Shown: positions 1 through 10,605, numbered from the stretch's first letter. The stretch: DNA of 64,000 nucleotides from Mangrovicoccus algicola (GCF_014903745.1 NZ_JACVXA010000003.1:84391-148390); one strand, 5' to 3'. The notes: a model not told the origin generated them from the sequence alone. Made by a program: numbers and translations.

Positions 1-2
1 AC

Positions 3-2117
3 ATCCTGGGCCTGCACGGCACCGTCTTGCGCGCCTTCGATCCCGGCGCCGAGAAATTGTGGTGCCTGCCGCCCGACGGCGGCGCGCCTGTCCCGATGGC
101 GCCGCTGGGCGGCGGGGTGTTCCAGCTGGACGGGGTGCCCCGGTCGGTGGCGCAGCGGCACGATTACCGGCTGCGCGCGGAGGGGTACGGCCATCTGTGG
201 GACTGGGAAGACCCCTACCGGCTGCCCCCCGTGCTGGGCCCGCTCGACGAGCACCTGATTTCCGAGGGACGGCATCTGCGCCTCTGGGACCGGCTCGGCG
301 CGCATCCGATGACCCATGAGGGGCTGGAGGGCACGGCGTTCGCGGTCTGGGCGCCGAATGCGCGGCGCGTCTCGGTGATCGGCGGCTTCAACCACTGGGA
401 CGCCGCCCGCCATCCGATGCGGGCCCGCGGCGCGACCGGGGTGTGGGAATTGTTCCTGCCCGGCGTCGCGGCGGGGGCGGTCTACAAATACGACATCCTG
501 GGCCCGGACGGCACGCGCCTGCCGCAGAAGGCCGATCCGATGGGCTTCGGCGCGGAGCACCCGCCGGCCACCGCCTCGGTCGTGCGGGCCCTGCCCCCGG
601 CCCCGGCGGCGGAAAGGCGTGCGGCGCGCGCCGCGGCCCAGAAGGTCGATGCGCCGGTCAGCATATACGAGGTGCATCTGGGATCCTGGCGGCGCGTGCC
701 GGAGGAGGGCGACCGGCGGCTGAGCTATGCGGAACTGGCCCGCGACCTCGTCGCCTATGCCGCCGATATGGGCTTCACCCATCTGGAGCTGATGCCGGTC
801 AGCGAATTTCCCTTCGACGGCAGCTGGGGCTATCAGCCGGTCGGGCTCTACGCGCCGACCTGCCGGCATGGCGACCCGGCGGAATTCGCGGCCTTCGTGT
901 CGGCCGCGCAGGAGGCGGGGCTGGGCGTCATCCTCGACTGGGTGCCCGGACATTTCCCCACCGACCCGCACGGGCTGGGCTGGTTCGACGGCACGCCGCT
1001 CTATCAATATGCCGATCCGCGCGAGGGGTTCCACCGCGACTGGAACACGCTGATTTACGATTACGGCCGCCGCGAGGTCAGGAACTACCTGGTCGCCAAC
1101 GCGCTCTACTGGGTGGAGCAATTCGGGGTGGACGGGCTGCGCGTGGATGCGGTCGCCTCGATGCTGTATCGCGACTATTCGCGCAACGAGGGCGAATGGG
1201 TGCCCAACATCCATGGCGGGCGCGAGAATTACGAGGCGATCGGCTTCCTGCGCGAGATGAACCGCGAGATCTATGCCGCCCATCCCGGCGTGATGACCGT
1301 GGCGGAGGAAAGCACCTCCTTCCCCGGCGTGTCGCGCGCGGTCCACAATGGCGGGCTGGGATTCGGCTTCAAGTGGAACATGGGCTGGATGAACGACACG
1401 CTCGACTACATCCGCCGCGATCCCGTCCACCGCACCCATCACCACGGGCAGCTGACCTTCGGGCTGGTCTATGCCTTCTCGGAGAATTTCATCCTGCCGA
1501 TCAGCCATGACGAGGTGGTCCATGGCAAGGGCTCGATGATCGCCAAGATGCCGGGCGACGGCGCGGAGAAATTCGCCAACCTGCGCGCCTATTACGGCTT
1601 CATGTGGGGGCATCCTGGCAAGAAGCTGTTGTTCATGGGGCAGGAATTCGCCCAGGGGCGGGAATGGAACCATGACCGCAGCCTCGACTGGCACCTGCTG
1701 CAGGATCCCGCCCATGAGGGCATCCGGCGGCTGGTGCGCGATCTCAACGGGCTCTATCGCGCGCATCCGGCGCTGCATCGCGACGACCTGGGGGCGGAAG
1801 GGTTCGAATGGCTGGTGGCGGATGACGCGGAACAGTCGGTGCTGGGGTTCCTGCGCCGGGGCCGCGGCACCGGGCGCGACATCGCGGTGATCGTCAATTT
1901 CACCCCGGTGGAGCGGCGCAACTACCGGATCGGCCTGCCCGCGGCGGGCCGCTGGCGCGAGGCGATCAACACCGATGCGGCCGAATATGGCGGCGGCGGG
2001 CGCGGCAATCTGGGCGGCGTGACGGCGGAGCCGGTCCCCTCCCATGGCCGCCCGGCCTCCGCGGCGCTGGTGCTGCCGCCGCTCTCGGCGATCTTCCTGG
2101 AGGCACCCGGGGACTGA
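3..2117 (+). CDS. glgB: 1,4-alpha-glucan branching enzyme GlgB (5' end outside window)
   Basis: Forms alpha-1,6 branches in glycogen (GH13 with N-terminal CBM48). The reading frame is open from the first bases of the window (residues read ILGLHGTV before the first possible TTG at 27), so the gene starts upstream and is partial. An early-set/CBM48 region ([20 protein letters not shown]) is followed by the GH13 barrel with intact catalytic motifs: [12 protein letters not shown] (nucleophile Asp), TVAEES (acid/base Glu) and [10 protein letters not shown] (Asp). A C-terminal beta domain ends the protein. It is first in a tight glg operon, with glgC starting 55 bases downstream. Family assignment is secure; only the true start is unknown. 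Confidence 0.96.
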   Translation: MLGLHGTVLRAFDPGAEKLWCLPPDGGAPVPMAPLGGGVFQLDGVPRSVAQRHDYRLRAEGYGHLWDWEDPYRLPPVLGPLDEHLISEGRHLRLWDRLGAHPMTHEGLEGTAFAVWAPNARRVSVIGGFNHWDAARHPMRARGATGVWELFLPGVAAGAVYKYDILGPDGTRLPQKADPMGFGAEHPPATASVVRALPPAPAAERRAARAAAQKVDAPVSIYEVHLGSWRRVPEEGDRRLSYAELARDLVAYAADMGFTHLELMPVSEFPFDGSWGYQPVGLYAPTCRHGDPAEFAAFVSAAQEAGLGVILDWVPGHFPTDPHGLGWFDGTPLYQYADPREGFHRDWNTLIYDYGRREVRNYLVANALYWVEQFGVDGLRVDAVASMLYRDYSRNEGEWVPNIHGGRENYEAIGFLREMNREIYAAHPGVMTVAEESTSFPGVSRAVHNGGLGFGFKWNMGWMNDTLDYIRRDPVHRTHHHGQLTFGLVYAFSENFILPISHDEVVHGKGSMIAKMPGDGAEKFANLRAYYGFMWGHPGKKLLFMGQEFAQGREWNHDRSLDWHLLQDPAHEGIRRLVRDLNGLYRAHPALHRDDLGAEGFEWLVADDAEQSVLGFLRRGRGTGRDIAVIVNFTPVERRNYRIGLPAAGRWREAINTDAAEYGGGGRGNLGGVTAEPVPSHGRPASAALVLPPLSAIFLEAPGD

Positions 2118-2172
2118 CACAGCCGCCGCGGGTCCATCCGGTCCGGCGGCACAGCAGGGAGGAACGGAGAAG

Positions 2173-3444
2173 ATGCAGCATATACCCGGGGCAAGGCTGG
2201 CGCCGCGCGCCATGGCCTTCATCCTGGCAGGCGGGCGCGGCAGCCGCCTGCGCGAACTGACCGATACCCGCGCCAAACCGGCCGTCTATTTCGGCGGCAA
2301 GATGCGGATCATCGATTTCGCCCTGTCCAACGCCTATAATTCCGGCATCCGCAAGATGGCCGTGGCGACGCAGTACAAGTCGCATTCGCTGATCCGCCAC
2401 CTGCAGCGCGGCTGGAACTTCTTCCGCGCGGAACGCGGCGAATACCTGGACATCATGCCGGCCTCGCAGATGGTCTCGGAAAGCCAATGGTACCTGGGCA
2501 CCGCAGACGCCGTGACCCAGAACATCGAGATCATCGACAGCTACAAGGTCGACTACCTGGTGATCCTGGCGGGCGACCACATCTACAAGATGGATTACGA
2601 GGTGATGCTGCGCGACCACGAGGCCTCGGGGGCGGATGTCACCATCGGCTGCCTGACCGTGCCGCGGCTGGAGGCGCGGGCCTTCGGGGTGATGGCGATC
2701 GACGCGACGCGGCGGATCACCGGCTTCCTGGAAAAGCCCGCCGATCCCCCCGCCATGCCCGGCTCCCCCGACAAGGCGCTGGCCTCGATGGGGATCTACG
2801 TGTTCCGCTGGGAGTTCCTGCGCGCATTGCTGCTGGAGGACCAGGGACGGGAAGGATCGAGCCACGATTTCGGCCATGACCTGATCCCGCGCATCGTGGC
2901 GGAGGGCCATGCCCAGGCGCATCTCTTCGAGGAAAGCTGCGTGATCTCGGGCGAGAACGAGACGATCTACTGGCGCGATGTCGGCACGCTGGATGCGTTC
3001 CACGCCGCCAATATCGCGCTGACCGATTTCACCCCCGAGCTGGACATCTTCGACACGCGCTGGCCGATCTGGTCCTATGGCGAGGTCAGCCCGCCGGCCA
3101 AGTTCATCCATGACGAGGACGGGCGGCGGGGCTCGGCCATTTCCTCGATGGTGTCGGGCAACTGCATCATCTCGGGGACGGAGGTGCGCGAATCGCTGAT
3201 CTTCTCGGGGGTGCGCACCCACAGCTATGCGGAGCTGTTCCAGGTGGTCGCCCTGCCCCATTCGGTGGTCAATCGGCGGGCAAGCCTGAGCCGGGTGATC
3301 CTCGATACCCATGTCGAGATACCGGCGGGGCTTGTGATCGGCGAGGACCCGGAGGAAGATGCGAAATGGTTCCGCGTCAGCGAAGGCGGCGTCACGCTGG
3401 TCACCCGCGCGATGATCGCGCGCTGGCTGGCGGAGAATGGCTGA
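2173..3444 (+). CDS. glgC: glucose-1-phosphate adenylyltransferase GlgC
   Basis: Makes ADP-glucose from ATP and glucose-1-phosphate, the committed step of glycogen synthesis. About 423 residues, normal for bacterial GlgC. Nucleotide-binding GGRGSR at residues 20-25, [36 protein letters not shown], sugar-phosphate-site FLEKP with Lys at about 188, and a C-terminal left-handed beta-helix ending [11 protein letters not shown]. The start at 2173 is preceded by a GGGAGGA-like ribosome site; a longer frame reading back into glgB was rejected. glgA begins immediately after. The Lys that binds the activator in the E. coli enzyme (TNKRAK) is Thr here (TDTRAK), so allosteric control may differ. Confidence 0.96.
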   Translation: MQHIPGARLAPRAMAFILAGGRGSRLRELTDTRAKPAVYFGGKMRIIDFALSNAYNSGIRKMAVATQYKSHSLIRHLQRGWNFFRAERGEYLDIMPASQMVSESQWYLGTADAVTQNIEIIDSYKVDYLVILAGDHIYKMDYEVMLRDHEASGADVTIGCLTVPRLEARAFGVMAIDATRRITGFLEKPADPPAMPGSPDKALASMGIYVFRWEFLRALLLEDQGREGSSHDFGHDLIPRIVAEGHAQAHLFEESCVISGENETIYWRDVGTLDAFHAANIALTDFTPELDIFDTRWPIWSYGEVSPPAKFIHDEDGRRGSAISSMVSGNCIISGTEVRESLIFSGVRTHSYAELFQVVALPHSVVNRRASLSRVILDTHVEIPAGLVIGEDPEEDAKWFRVSEGGVTLVTRAMIARWLAENG

Positions 3445-3445
3445 C

Positions 3446-4930
3446 ATGGCAGTGATGGAAGATGTGATGGGCGAGTTCAGGGGGCGGGTGCTGTCGGTTG
3501 CCTCGGAATGCGTGCCGCTGGTCAAATCCGGCGGGCTGGCCGATGTCACCGGCGCCCTGCCCGGCGCCCTGGCGGCGCAGGAATGGCAGATGGCGGTGCT
3601 GCTGCCGGGCTATCGCGGCCTCGCGGCGCGGATCGCCCGGCCCGCCGAGGTCATGCGCATCGACGATCTCTTCGGCGGTCCCGCGCGGATCCTGTCGGGG
3701 CGCGCGGAGGGCAGCGAGGCCTGGATCCTGCTGCTTGAGGCGCCGCATCTCTATGACCGGCCCGGCGGCCCCTATCTGGACGAGACCGGGCAGGACCATT
3801 CCGACAATCCCGAACGGTTCGGCGCGCTGTGCCTGGCGGCCGCGCTGATCGCCCGCGACGGGCTGGCCGATGGCTGGCGCCCCGATCTGGTGCATGCCCA
3901 TGACTGGCAGGGCGGCCTGGTCCCGGCCTATCTGCGCATGCATGCGCCGGGCACGGCCTCGGTGCTGACCATTCACAACATCGCCTTTCAGGGGCTGGCT
4001 CCGGCGTCGCGGCTGCACCCGCTGCGGCTGGACCCGCGCGATTTCTACCCGGGCGGCCCGCTGGAATTCCACGGGCAGATCGGCGCGCTGAAGGCGGGGC
4101 TGGTGATGGCCGACCGCGTCACCACGGTGTCGCCGCGCTATGCCGCGGAGCTGGCGCTGCCGGAATTCGGCATGGGGCTCGAAGGGGTGATCGCCGCGCT
4201 TCCCGACCCGGTGGCGGGGATCCTCAACGGCATCGACAAGGCCGCTTGGGACCCGGCGCGCGACCCCGCGATCCGGCCCTATTCCGCCCGTGCCAAGAAG
4301 GGGCGCGCGGCGAACCGGGCACTGCTGTTCGGGGAATACGGACTGGAGGACGGCCATGGTCCGGTGCTGGGGATCGTCAGCCGCATGACGCGCCAGAAGG
4401 GGCTGGACCTCGTGCCCGGGGTCGTCGCGCCGCTGCTGGAGCGGGGGCTGCGCCTGGCGGTTCTGGGATCGGGCGATGCCGAACTGGAACGGGCCTTCGA
4501 GGCGCTGGCGGCGGCCCATCCCGGGAAGGTCGGGCTGAAGCAGGGCTATGACGAGGCGCTGTCGCATCGCATCTATGCCGGGGCGGATGCGCTTCTGGTG
4601 CCCTCTCGCTTCGAACCCTGCGGGCTGACCCAGCTCTATGCGCTGCGCTACGGCGCCGTGCCGGTGGTGGCGCCCACGGGCGGGCTGTCGGATACGGTGA
4701 TCCCCGCAAGCCCCGCCGCGCTCGGGGCGGGGGTGGCCACGGGGGTGATGCTGCCGCGGGTGGATGCGGGCGGGCTGAGCCTGGCGCTGAGCCAGCTTTG
4801 CGATCTCTACGAGGATCCGGCCGCCTGGCGCCGGATCCAGGCCAATGGCATGGCCGCGGATTTCGGCTGGGACCGCTCCGCCGCCGCCTATGCCGCGCTC
4901 TATCACGGCCTGACCGGGGGCGCGGATTGA
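3446..4930 (+). CDS. glgA: glycogen synthase GlgA (ADP-glucose)
   Basis: GT5 glycosyltransferase that elongates alpha-1,4-glucan from ADP-glucose. The N-terminal ADP-glucose motif KSGGLADVTGALPG is intact, HAHDWQGGLVPAYL and TIHNIAFQG follow, and the C-terminal Rossmann half has SRMTRQKGLD and the catalytic region SRFEPCGLTQLYALRYGAVPVV. I chose the ATG at 3446 because the GGAG at 3432-3435 is well spaced from it; an in-frame ATG at 3437 would overlap glgC by 8 bases but sits too close to that site. The stop overlaps the TTG start of glgX, so translation is probably coupled. Confidence 0.95.
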   Translation: MAVMEDVMGEFRGRVLSVASECVPLVKSGGLADVTGALPGALAAQEWQMAVLLPGYRGLAARIARPAEVMRIDDLFGGPARILSGRAEGSEAWILLLEAPHLYDRPGGPYLDETGQDHSDNPERFGALCLAAALIARDGLADGWRPDLVHAHDWQGGLVPAYLRMHAPGTASVLTIHNIAFQGLAPASRLHPLRLDPRDFYPGGPLEFHGQIGALKAGLVMADRVTTVSPRYAAELALPEFGMGLEGVIAALPDPVAGILNGIDKAAWDPARDPAIRPYSARAKKGRAANRALLFGEYGLEDGHGPVLGIVSRMTRQKGLDLVPGVVAPLLERGLRLAVLGSGDAELERAFEALAAAHPGKVGLKQGYDEALSHRIYAGADALLVPSRFEPCGLTQLYALRYGAVPVVAPTGGLSDTVIPASPAALGAGVATGVMLPRVDAGGLSLALSQLCDLYEDPAAWRRIQANGMAADFGWDRSAAAYAALYHGLTGGAD

Positions 4931-7158
4931 GCGCGCCGCAGGGATCCGGGCGCGTCTTCGCCCCCGCCGCCGCGCGCGCCGGGGCGCGCGAGGACATCCC
5001 CGAGAGGCTGCCCCATCACGGGCTGTCCGCCGGGCGGCCCGAGCCGCTGGGCGCCAGCTTCGACGGGGTGGGCGTGAACTTCGCGGTTTTCTCGGCCGAG
5101 GCCGAGGCGATCGAGCTGTGCATCTTCTCCCCTGACGGAAGACGCGAACTGGCGCGCATCCCGCTGCGCGAACGCGATGGCGACATCTGGCATGTCTATG
5201 TCGCGGGGCTTCTGCCGGGCACGCTCTATGGCTGGCGGGCAAGGGGACCCTACCGCCCCGAGGAGGGGCTGCGCTTCAACCATGCCAAGCTGCTGCTCGA
5301 TCCCTATGCGCGCAAGGTCGCGGGGCGGTTCCGCTGGTCGGATGCGCTCTTCGGCTACCGCATCGGGGCGGCGCGGGCGGATCTGGGCATGGACAGCCGC
5401 GACAGCGCCTTCGCCATGCCCAAGGCCGTGGTGACGGAGTCCGATTTCAGCTGGGGCGACGACCGCCCGCCGCGCCACCCCCATGACCTGTCGGTCAATT
5501 ACGAAACCCATGTGAAGGGCATGACCGCCCGCCACCCCGGCGTCGACCGCAAGCGGCGCGGCACCTTCCTGGGCCTCGCCACCCAGCCGGTGCTGGACCA
5601 CCTGGACCGGATCGGCGTGACCACCGTGCAGCTGATGCCGGTGCAGCATCACATGTCCGACCGGTTCCTGACCGAGAAGGGGCTGGTCAATTACTGGGGC
5701 TACCAGACGATAGGCTTCTTCGCCCCCGATCCGCGCTACCTGTGCGACGGCGAGATCTGGGAATTCCAGACCATGGTGCGCCGCTTCCATGCTGCCGGGA
5801 TCGAGGTGATCCTGGACGTGGTCTACAACCACACCGCCGAGGGCAGCCAGCTGGGCCCGACGCTGAGTTTCCGCGGGCTCGACAACCGCGCCTATTACCG
5901 CCTTGCCGAGAACCCGCGCTACTACATCGACGACACGGGCTGCGGCAACACGCTGAATACCGGCCACCCGATGGTGCTGCGCATGGTCATGGACAGCCTG
6001 CGCTACTGGGTGGAGGTGATGCATGTCGACGGGTTCCGCTTCGACCTGGGCACGGCGCTGGCGCGCGGGCCCCAGGGTTTCGATCCGCAGGGACGGTTCC
6101 TGGCCGCGCTGAAGCAGGACCCGGTGCTGCGCGAGGTCAAGCTGATCGCGGAACCCTGGGACCTGGGCCCGGGCGGCTACCAGCTGGGCGCCTGGCCGCA
6201 TCCTTTCATGGAACTCAACGACCGCTACCGCGACGATGTCCGCCGCTTCTGGAAAGGCGATGCCGGGGCGATTTCCGACCTCGCGCGGCGGCTGACCGGT
6301 TCGGCCGAACGCTTCGACCATGGCGGCCGCGCGGCGACGGCCTCGGTCAATTTCCTGGCCAGCCATGACGGGTTCACCCTGCAGGACGTGGTCAGCTATT
6401 CCAAGAAATCAAACTGGGCCAATGGCGAGGAGAACCGCGACGGGCACGAGCCCAACCATTCCGACGGGATGGGCGCGGAAGGACCCACCTCGAACCCCGC
6501 GATCCTCGAGGCCCGCGCCCGGCGCAAGCGCGCGATGCTGGCGACGCTGTTTCTCAGCCAGGGCACGCCGATGCTGCTGGCGGGCGACGAGACCGGCAAT
6601 TCCCAGCAGGGCAACAACAACGCCTATGCCCAGGACAATCCCATCGCCTGGGTGGACTGGGACCGCCCCGAGATGGAGCTGGCGGATTTCGTCGGCCGTC
6701 TCGCCGAGATGCGCCGCGCCCATCCGGTCCTGCGGCAGAAACTTTTCCTGCATGCCCAGGCCCGCGCGCTGGACGGCAAGCCCGATCTCGACTGGCGCCG
6801 TGCCGACGGGGCGCCGCCCGAAACCGGCGACTGGCATGATCCGGAGTTCCGCTGCCTCTGCCTGTCCCTGCGCCTGGCCTCCGAGACACCGGCCTATTCC
6901 ATGTCGGGCGACGTGCTTTTCGCGATCTTCAACAGCGGCGGCCCGCAGGAGGTCCGGCTGCCCGATCCCCCGGCCGGGACGCTGTGGCGGGTCATCCTCG
7001 ACAGCGCCACTGCCGCCCAGGCGCCGCGGGTCCTGGCCGCAGCCACGCGGTCGCTCACGGCCCCCGCGGAGGCGGTTCTGGTGCTCGATGCGCTGTCCGC
7101 GGCCGAGCCGCGGGAAAATTCGCCGATGCCGGGAACCTTTCCCCCCGCCACCGGTTGA
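4927..7158 (+). CDS. glgX: glycogen debranching enzyme GlgX (copy 1)
   Basis: GH13_11 isoamylase-type enzyme that hydrolyses alpha-1,6 branches in phosphorylase-trimmed glycogen. The proposed start is TTG 4927, overlapping the glgA stop (TTGA), giving 743 residues; no ATG in the frame lies between there and the conserved N-terminus. A CBM48-like region (GASFDGVGVNFAVFSAEAE) precedes the barrel. Catalytic motifs are intact: DVVYNHTAEG, VDGFRFDLG (Asp about 373), LIAEPWDLG (Glu about 409) and ASHDG (Asp about 481). About 35 low-complexity residues (Ala/Arg/Gly) precede the domain, which copy 2 lacks. The TTG start is inferred from coupling and is less certain than the identity. Confidence 0.92.
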   Translation: MSAPQGSGRVFAPAAARAGAREDIPERLPHHGLSAGRPEPLGASFDGVGVNFAVFSAEAEAIELCIFSPDGRRELARIPLRERDGDIWHVYVAGLLPGTLYGWRARGPYRPEEGLRFNHAKLLLDPYARKVAGRFRWSDALFGYRIGAARADLGMDSRDSAFAMPKAVVTESDFSWGDDRPPRHPHDLSVNYETHVKGMTARHPGVDRKRRGTFLGLATQPVLDHLDRIGVTTVQLMPVQHHMSDRFLTEKGLVNYWGYQTIGFFAPDPRYLCDGEIWEFQTMVRRFHAAGIEVILDVVYNHTAEGSQLGPTLSFRGLDNRAYYRLAENPRYYIDDTGCGNTLNTGHPMVLRMVMDSLRYWVEVMHVDGFRFDLGTALARGPQGFDPQGRFLAALKQDPVLREVKLIAEPWDLGPGGYQLGAWPHPFMELNDRYRDDVRRFWKGDAGAISDLARRLTGSAERFDHGGRAATASVNFLASHDGFTLQDVVSYSKKSNWANGEENRDGHEPNHSDGMGAEGPTSNPAILEARARRKRAMLATLFLSQGTPMLLAGDETGNSQQGNNNAYAQDNPIAWVDWDRPEMELADFVGRLAEMRRAHPVLRQKLFLHAQARALDGKPDLDWRRADGAPPETGDWHDPEFRCLCLSLRLASETPAYSMSGDVLFAIFNSGGPQEVRLPDPPAGTLWRVILDSATAAQAPRVLAAATRSLTAPAEAVLVLDALSAAEPRENSPMPGTFPPATG

Positions 7159-7241
7159 GGGGTCAAGGCACGGGTCACCGCGCCGAGATTTCCAGACAAT
7201 CAGACGAGGGTCCCGGGTTCCGCCCGGGAAGGGGGAAAGCG

Positions 7242-8462
7242 ATGGCCGATGCCACCCGTGCCGCGACCTGTGCGGGCACCGATATTGCCGCCGACGAGGT
7301 CTTCACCGTGCTGCTGGCAGGAGGACGCGGATCGCGGCTTCACGAGCTGACGGATGAAACCTGCAAGCCCGCCGTCCCCTTCGGCGCGGGCCGCATCGTC
7401 GATTACGTCCTGTCCTCGGTGGCGGAAACGGGGCTGGAGCGTCTGCTGGTCGCGACGCAATACCGCCCCGAGGCGCTTCGCGCCCATCTGCAGGGCCCCT
7501 GGGCACGTGCCTTCGCCGATCTGCGGCTGCGCGAGGGACCCGGCGTCACCGGCGATCCCGAAGGCTATCGCGGCACGGCGGATGCGGTGCTGGCGAACCT
7601 CGCCGAGATCGACGCCGCCGCCCCGCGCGATGTCGTCGTTCTGGCCGCCGATCATGTCTGCCGTATGGATCTGGGGGCGATGCTGATGCGCCATCGCGCC
7701 GCCGGATGCGCGGCGACGGTTGCCGCGACCCGCGTGCCGCTCAGCCAGGGGCAGGCCTTCGGGATCCTGCGCAGCGACGCGGTCGGCCGGGTCACCGCCT
7801 TCGCCGAGAAGCCGCGCCGCCCCGCCCCGATCCCGGGCGATCCGGGCCGGGCGCTGGCCTCGATGGGGATCTATGTCTTCCGCTGGGACTGGCTGCGCGC
7901 GGCCTTGGCCGAGGAGGCGGCCCGCCCCGGAACCCGGCATGATTTCGGCCATGACCTGCTGCCGCGGGCGCTGGCCGAGGGCGAGCTGGCGATCCACGAC
8001 CTGCCCGCCGGGCGGGACGGGCGCCCGGCCTACTGGCGGGATGTCGGATCGCTGGATGCCTATCGCCTGGCCCAGCTGGACCTGCGCGCCGGGCGCGTGC
8101 CGCGCGGGCTGATGACGCCGCCCGCCGCCCCCTGGAGCCATGCGCTGGCCGGATCGCGCGACAGCGTCATCCTGCCCGGCGCGACCGTGCCGACAAGCTG
8201 CCGGCTGACCCGCTGCATCGTCGCCCCCGGCGCCAGCCTGCCCCCGGGCCTGGTCGCGGGCGAGGATCGCGACGAGGATGCGCGCTGGTTCCGGGTCACG
8301 CCCGAAGGCACCGTGCTGATTACCGCGGGGATGCTGGCACGCCGCGCCGAGGAGCTGCCGCGCACCGCCCGCATCGAAACCGCCGCACCCGCCGATCCCG
8401 CCACCCCCGCACTCGCCGCGGACTGGCTGGGCCGGCGCGCCCCCCGGGCTATGGAGGCCTGA
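7242..8462 (+). CDS. divergent second GlgC-like nucleotidyltransferase
   Basis: A 406-residue ADP-glucose pyrophosphorylase homologue between two glgX genes. Core motifs are kept: GGRGSR (residues 27-32), YRGTADAV, an Asp in LAADHV, FAEKP (Lys about 190), ASMGIYVF and a terminal GEDRDEDARWF. It departs from the first GlgC in three ways: KPAVPFGAGRIVDY replaces the FGGK segment, the C-terminal beta-helix/linker region is clearly shorter, and about 40 extra residues rich in Ala/Pro/Arg trail the end. It is therefore probably catalytic but differently regulated or with a different assembly or substrate. Start ATG 7242 follows a GGGGGAAAG site. Substrate is not shown by sequence; ADP-glucose is the default inference. 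Confidence 0.82.
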   Translation: MADATRAATCAGTDIAADEVFTVLLAGGRGSRLHELTDETCKPAVPFGAGRIVDYVLSSVAETGLERLLVATQYRPEALRAHLQGPWARAFADLRLREGPGVTGDPEGYRGTADAVLANLAEIDAAAPRDVVVLAADHVCRMDLGAMLMRHRAAGCAATVAATRVPLSQGQAFGILRSDAVGRVTAFAEKPRRPAPIPGDPGRALASMGIYVFRWDWLRAALAEEAARPGTRHDFGHDLLPRALAEGELAIHDLPAGRDGRPAYWRDVGSLDAYRLAQLDLRAGRVPRGLMTPPAAPWSHALAGSRDSVILPGATVPTSCRLTRCIVAPGASLPPGLVAGEDRDEDARWFRVTPEGTVLITAGMLARRAEELPRTARIETAAPADPATPALAADWLGRRAPRAMEA

Positions 8463-8468
8463 CCCCGC

Positions 8469-10553
8469 ATGCGCGACAATCCCGCGGCCCTGCCTGCCTT
8501 CGACCTTTCGCTGGGGCGCCCCGACCTGCTGGGCGCCGACTGGGACGGCGAGGGCACCAATTTCGCGATCTTCTCGGACCACGCCACGGCGGTCGAGCTG
8601 TGCCTGTTCGATGCTTCCGGCCGCGCCGAGACCGCCCGGCTGGAACTGCCGCAGATGGAGGGCGGCATCTGGCACGGCTATCTTCCCGGCATCGGACCGG
8701 GCCAAGCCTATGGCTATCGCGTGCACGGCCCGCATGATCCCGAGGCGGGCCACCGGTTCAACCCGGCCAAGCTGCTGCTGGATCCCTATGCCCGCGAGAT
8801 GCGGGGATACCTGCAATGGGACGACGCGCTGTTCGGCTATCCGGTCGGCGGCGACGACCGCGAGATCGACACCCGCGATTCCGCCCCCTTCATGCCCAAG
8901 GCGGTCGTGGCCGATCCCGATTTCGACTGGGATGCCGACCGCGCGCTGTGGACCCGCTGGCAGGATACCGTGATCTACGAGGCCCATGTGAAGGGGCTGA
9001 CCATGCGCCACAGGCTGGTGCCGGAGGAGATCCGCGGAACCTTCGCCGCGCTGGGATCGCCGCCGGTGATCGAGCATCTGCAGAAACTCGGCGTCACCGC
9101 GATCGAGCTGCTGCCGGTGCAGGCGATGGTCCAGGACCGCCACCTGGTCGAGAAGGGGCTGTCGAATTACTGGGGCTACAACACGCTGGCCTTCTTCGCC
9201 CCGAACCGGTCCTACCTGGCGGGCGAAAGCGTGCGCGAGGTCAAGGACGCGGTGCGGCGCCTGCACTCGGCCGGGATCGAGGTGATCCTCGATGTCGTCT
9301 ACAACCACACCGCCGAGGGCAGCGAGCTGGGCCCGACGCTCAGCTTCCGCGGCATCGACAATGCCAGCTATTACCTTCTGGCCGAGGACCGGCGCCATTG
9401 CTTCGACACGACCGGCTGCGGCAATACGCTGAACGTGGCGCATCCGATGGTATTGCGCATGGTGATGGACAGTCTGCGCTACTGGGTGCAGGTCATGCAT
9501 GTGGATGGATTCCGCTTCGACCTGGCCTCCACCCTCGGGCGCGAGCCGCAGGGATTCGAGCGCGAGGGCGCCTTCTTCGCCGCCATCCGCCAGGACCCGG
9601 TGCTGAGCCGGGTGAAGCTGATCGCCGAGCCCTGGGATATCGGCGCGGGCGGCTACCAGGTCGGCGGCTTTCCCTGGCCCTTCCGCGAATGGAACGACAA
9701 GTTCCGCGACGACACGCGCGGGTTCTGGCGGCGCGACGGCGGGCAGATCGGGCGCATCTCCCAGCGGCTGCTGGGCAGCCCGGTGCAATTCGACCATTCC
9801 CGCCGCCCGGCGACCTCCTCGGTCAATTTCATCGCCGCCCATGACGGGTTCACGCTGTGGGATACGGTCAGCTATTGCGAGAAGCACAACGAGGCCAATG
9901 GCGAGGAGAACCGCGACGGCCACGACCACAATATCAGCGACAATCTCGGCCATGAAGGCCCCTGCGACGATCCCGGCATCGCCGAGGCGCGCAAGCGGCG
10001 GGCGACGGCGATGCTCTCGACGCTGATGCTCAGCCAGGGGGTGCCGATGATCCTGGGCGGGGACGAGCTGGGCAACAGCCAGGGGGGCAACAACAATGTC
10101 TATGCCCAGGACAACGAGACCGGCTGGATCGACTGGGAGGCCGCGCGCCCGGACCTCACGGAGGCGGTGGCGACCCTGACCCGGCTGCGGCGCGAGCGCA
10201 TCGGGCTTCTGGCCCCGCAATTCTTCGCGCGCGGCGCGGCGGCCCCGGCGACCGAGGAGGAACGCCCGCTGGTGCGCTGGCTGCATCCGGAGGGACGCGC
10301 GATGGGCCAGGGCGACTGGCAGGATCCGCAGGCGCGCTGCCTGGGGCTGGAACTGCGCCATGCCAGCGAACCGGCGCGGATGCTGCTGATCCTGAATGCC
10401 GGGGATGACGCGCGCTTCGTGCTTCCCGCGGGACGCTGGCGGCTGGAATGGGACAGCAGCGGCACGCTGGAAACCGGCCCGGTGGCGCAGGAGGCGATCG
10501 AGCTGCCCTGGCAGAGCGTGCTGGTGCTGGACCAAGATGTCGCGCCCTCCTGA
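8469..10553 (+). CDS. glgX: glycogen debranching enzyme GlgX (copy 2)
   Basis: Second GH13_11 isoamylase/debranching enzyme, 694 residues, starting 6 bases after the second glgC-like gene. CBM48 region LGADWDGEGTNFAIFSD, then intact GH13 motifs DVVYNHTAEG, VDGFRFDLAS (Asp about 351), LIAEPWDIG (Glu about 387) and AAHDG (Asp about 459). It is clearly paralogous to copy 1 (shared motifs such as GLVNYWGY/GLSNYWGY and EVILDVVYNHTAEGS) but diverged along its whole length, so this is not a recent duplication. Neighbouring trehalase and glgC paralogue suggest a specialised maltodextrin/trehalose role; TreX-like transfer activity is possible but cannot be read from sequence. Confidence 0.92.
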   Translation: MRDNPAALPAFDLSLGRPDLLGADWDGEGTNFAIFSDHATAVELCLFDASGRAETARLELPQMEGGIWHGYLPGIGPGQAYGYRVHGPHDPEAGHRFNPAKLLLDPYAREMRGYLQWDDALFGYPVGGDDREIDTRDSAPFMPKAVVADPDFDWDADRALWTRWQDTVIYEAHVKGLTMRHRLVPEEIRGTFAALGSPPVIEHLQKLGVTAIELLPVQAMVQDRHLVEKGLSNYWGYNTLAFFAPNRSYLAGESVREVKDAVRRLHSAGIEVILDVVYNHTAEGSELGPTLSFRGIDNASYYLLAEDRRHCFDTTGCGNTLNVAHPMVLRMVMDSLRYWVQVMHVDGFRFDLASTLGREPQGFEREGAFFAAIRQDPVLSRVKLIAEPWDIGAGGYQVGGFPWPFREWNDKFRDDTRGFWRRDGGQIGRISQRLLGSPVQFDHSRRPATSSVNFIAAHDGFTLWDTVSYCEKHNEANGEENRDGHDHNISDNLGHEGPCDDPGIAEARKRRATAMLSTLMLSQGVPMILGGDELGNSQGGNNNVYAQDNETGWIDWEAARPDLTEAVATLTRLRRERIGLLAPQFFARGAAAPATEEERPLVRWLHPEGRAMGQGDWQDPQARCLGLELRHASEPARMLLILNAGDDARFVLPAGRWRLEWDSSGTLETGPVAQEAIELPWQSVLVLDQDVAPS

Positions 10554-10577
10554 CCCCCCTGCCCGGTCCGGGCCCCG

Positions 10578-10605
10578 TTGACGCAGGCGCACGGGCGCCT
10601 AGCCT
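10578..10605 (+). promoter_or_regulatory. possible sigma-70 promoter for the trehalase gene
   Basis: TTGACG at 10578-10583, a 16-base spacer and TAGCCT at 10600-10605, in the 108-base gap between glgX copy 2 and the trehalase. The -35 is good and the -10 weak. It would let trehalase be expressed separately from the glg operon. Motif match only. Confidence 0.35.

Noticed and set aside
27..29. TTG at 27 as the start of glgB
   Set aside because: The frame is open and GlgB-like before it, so the gene continues beyond the window edge.
7200..10592. Very long open frame (about 1130 codons) on the minus strand opposite the second glgC and glgX
   Set aside because: It is antisense to two clearly conserved genes, its translation is low-complexity (Gln/His/Arg/Ala), and such frames arise from codon bias in very GC-rich DNA.
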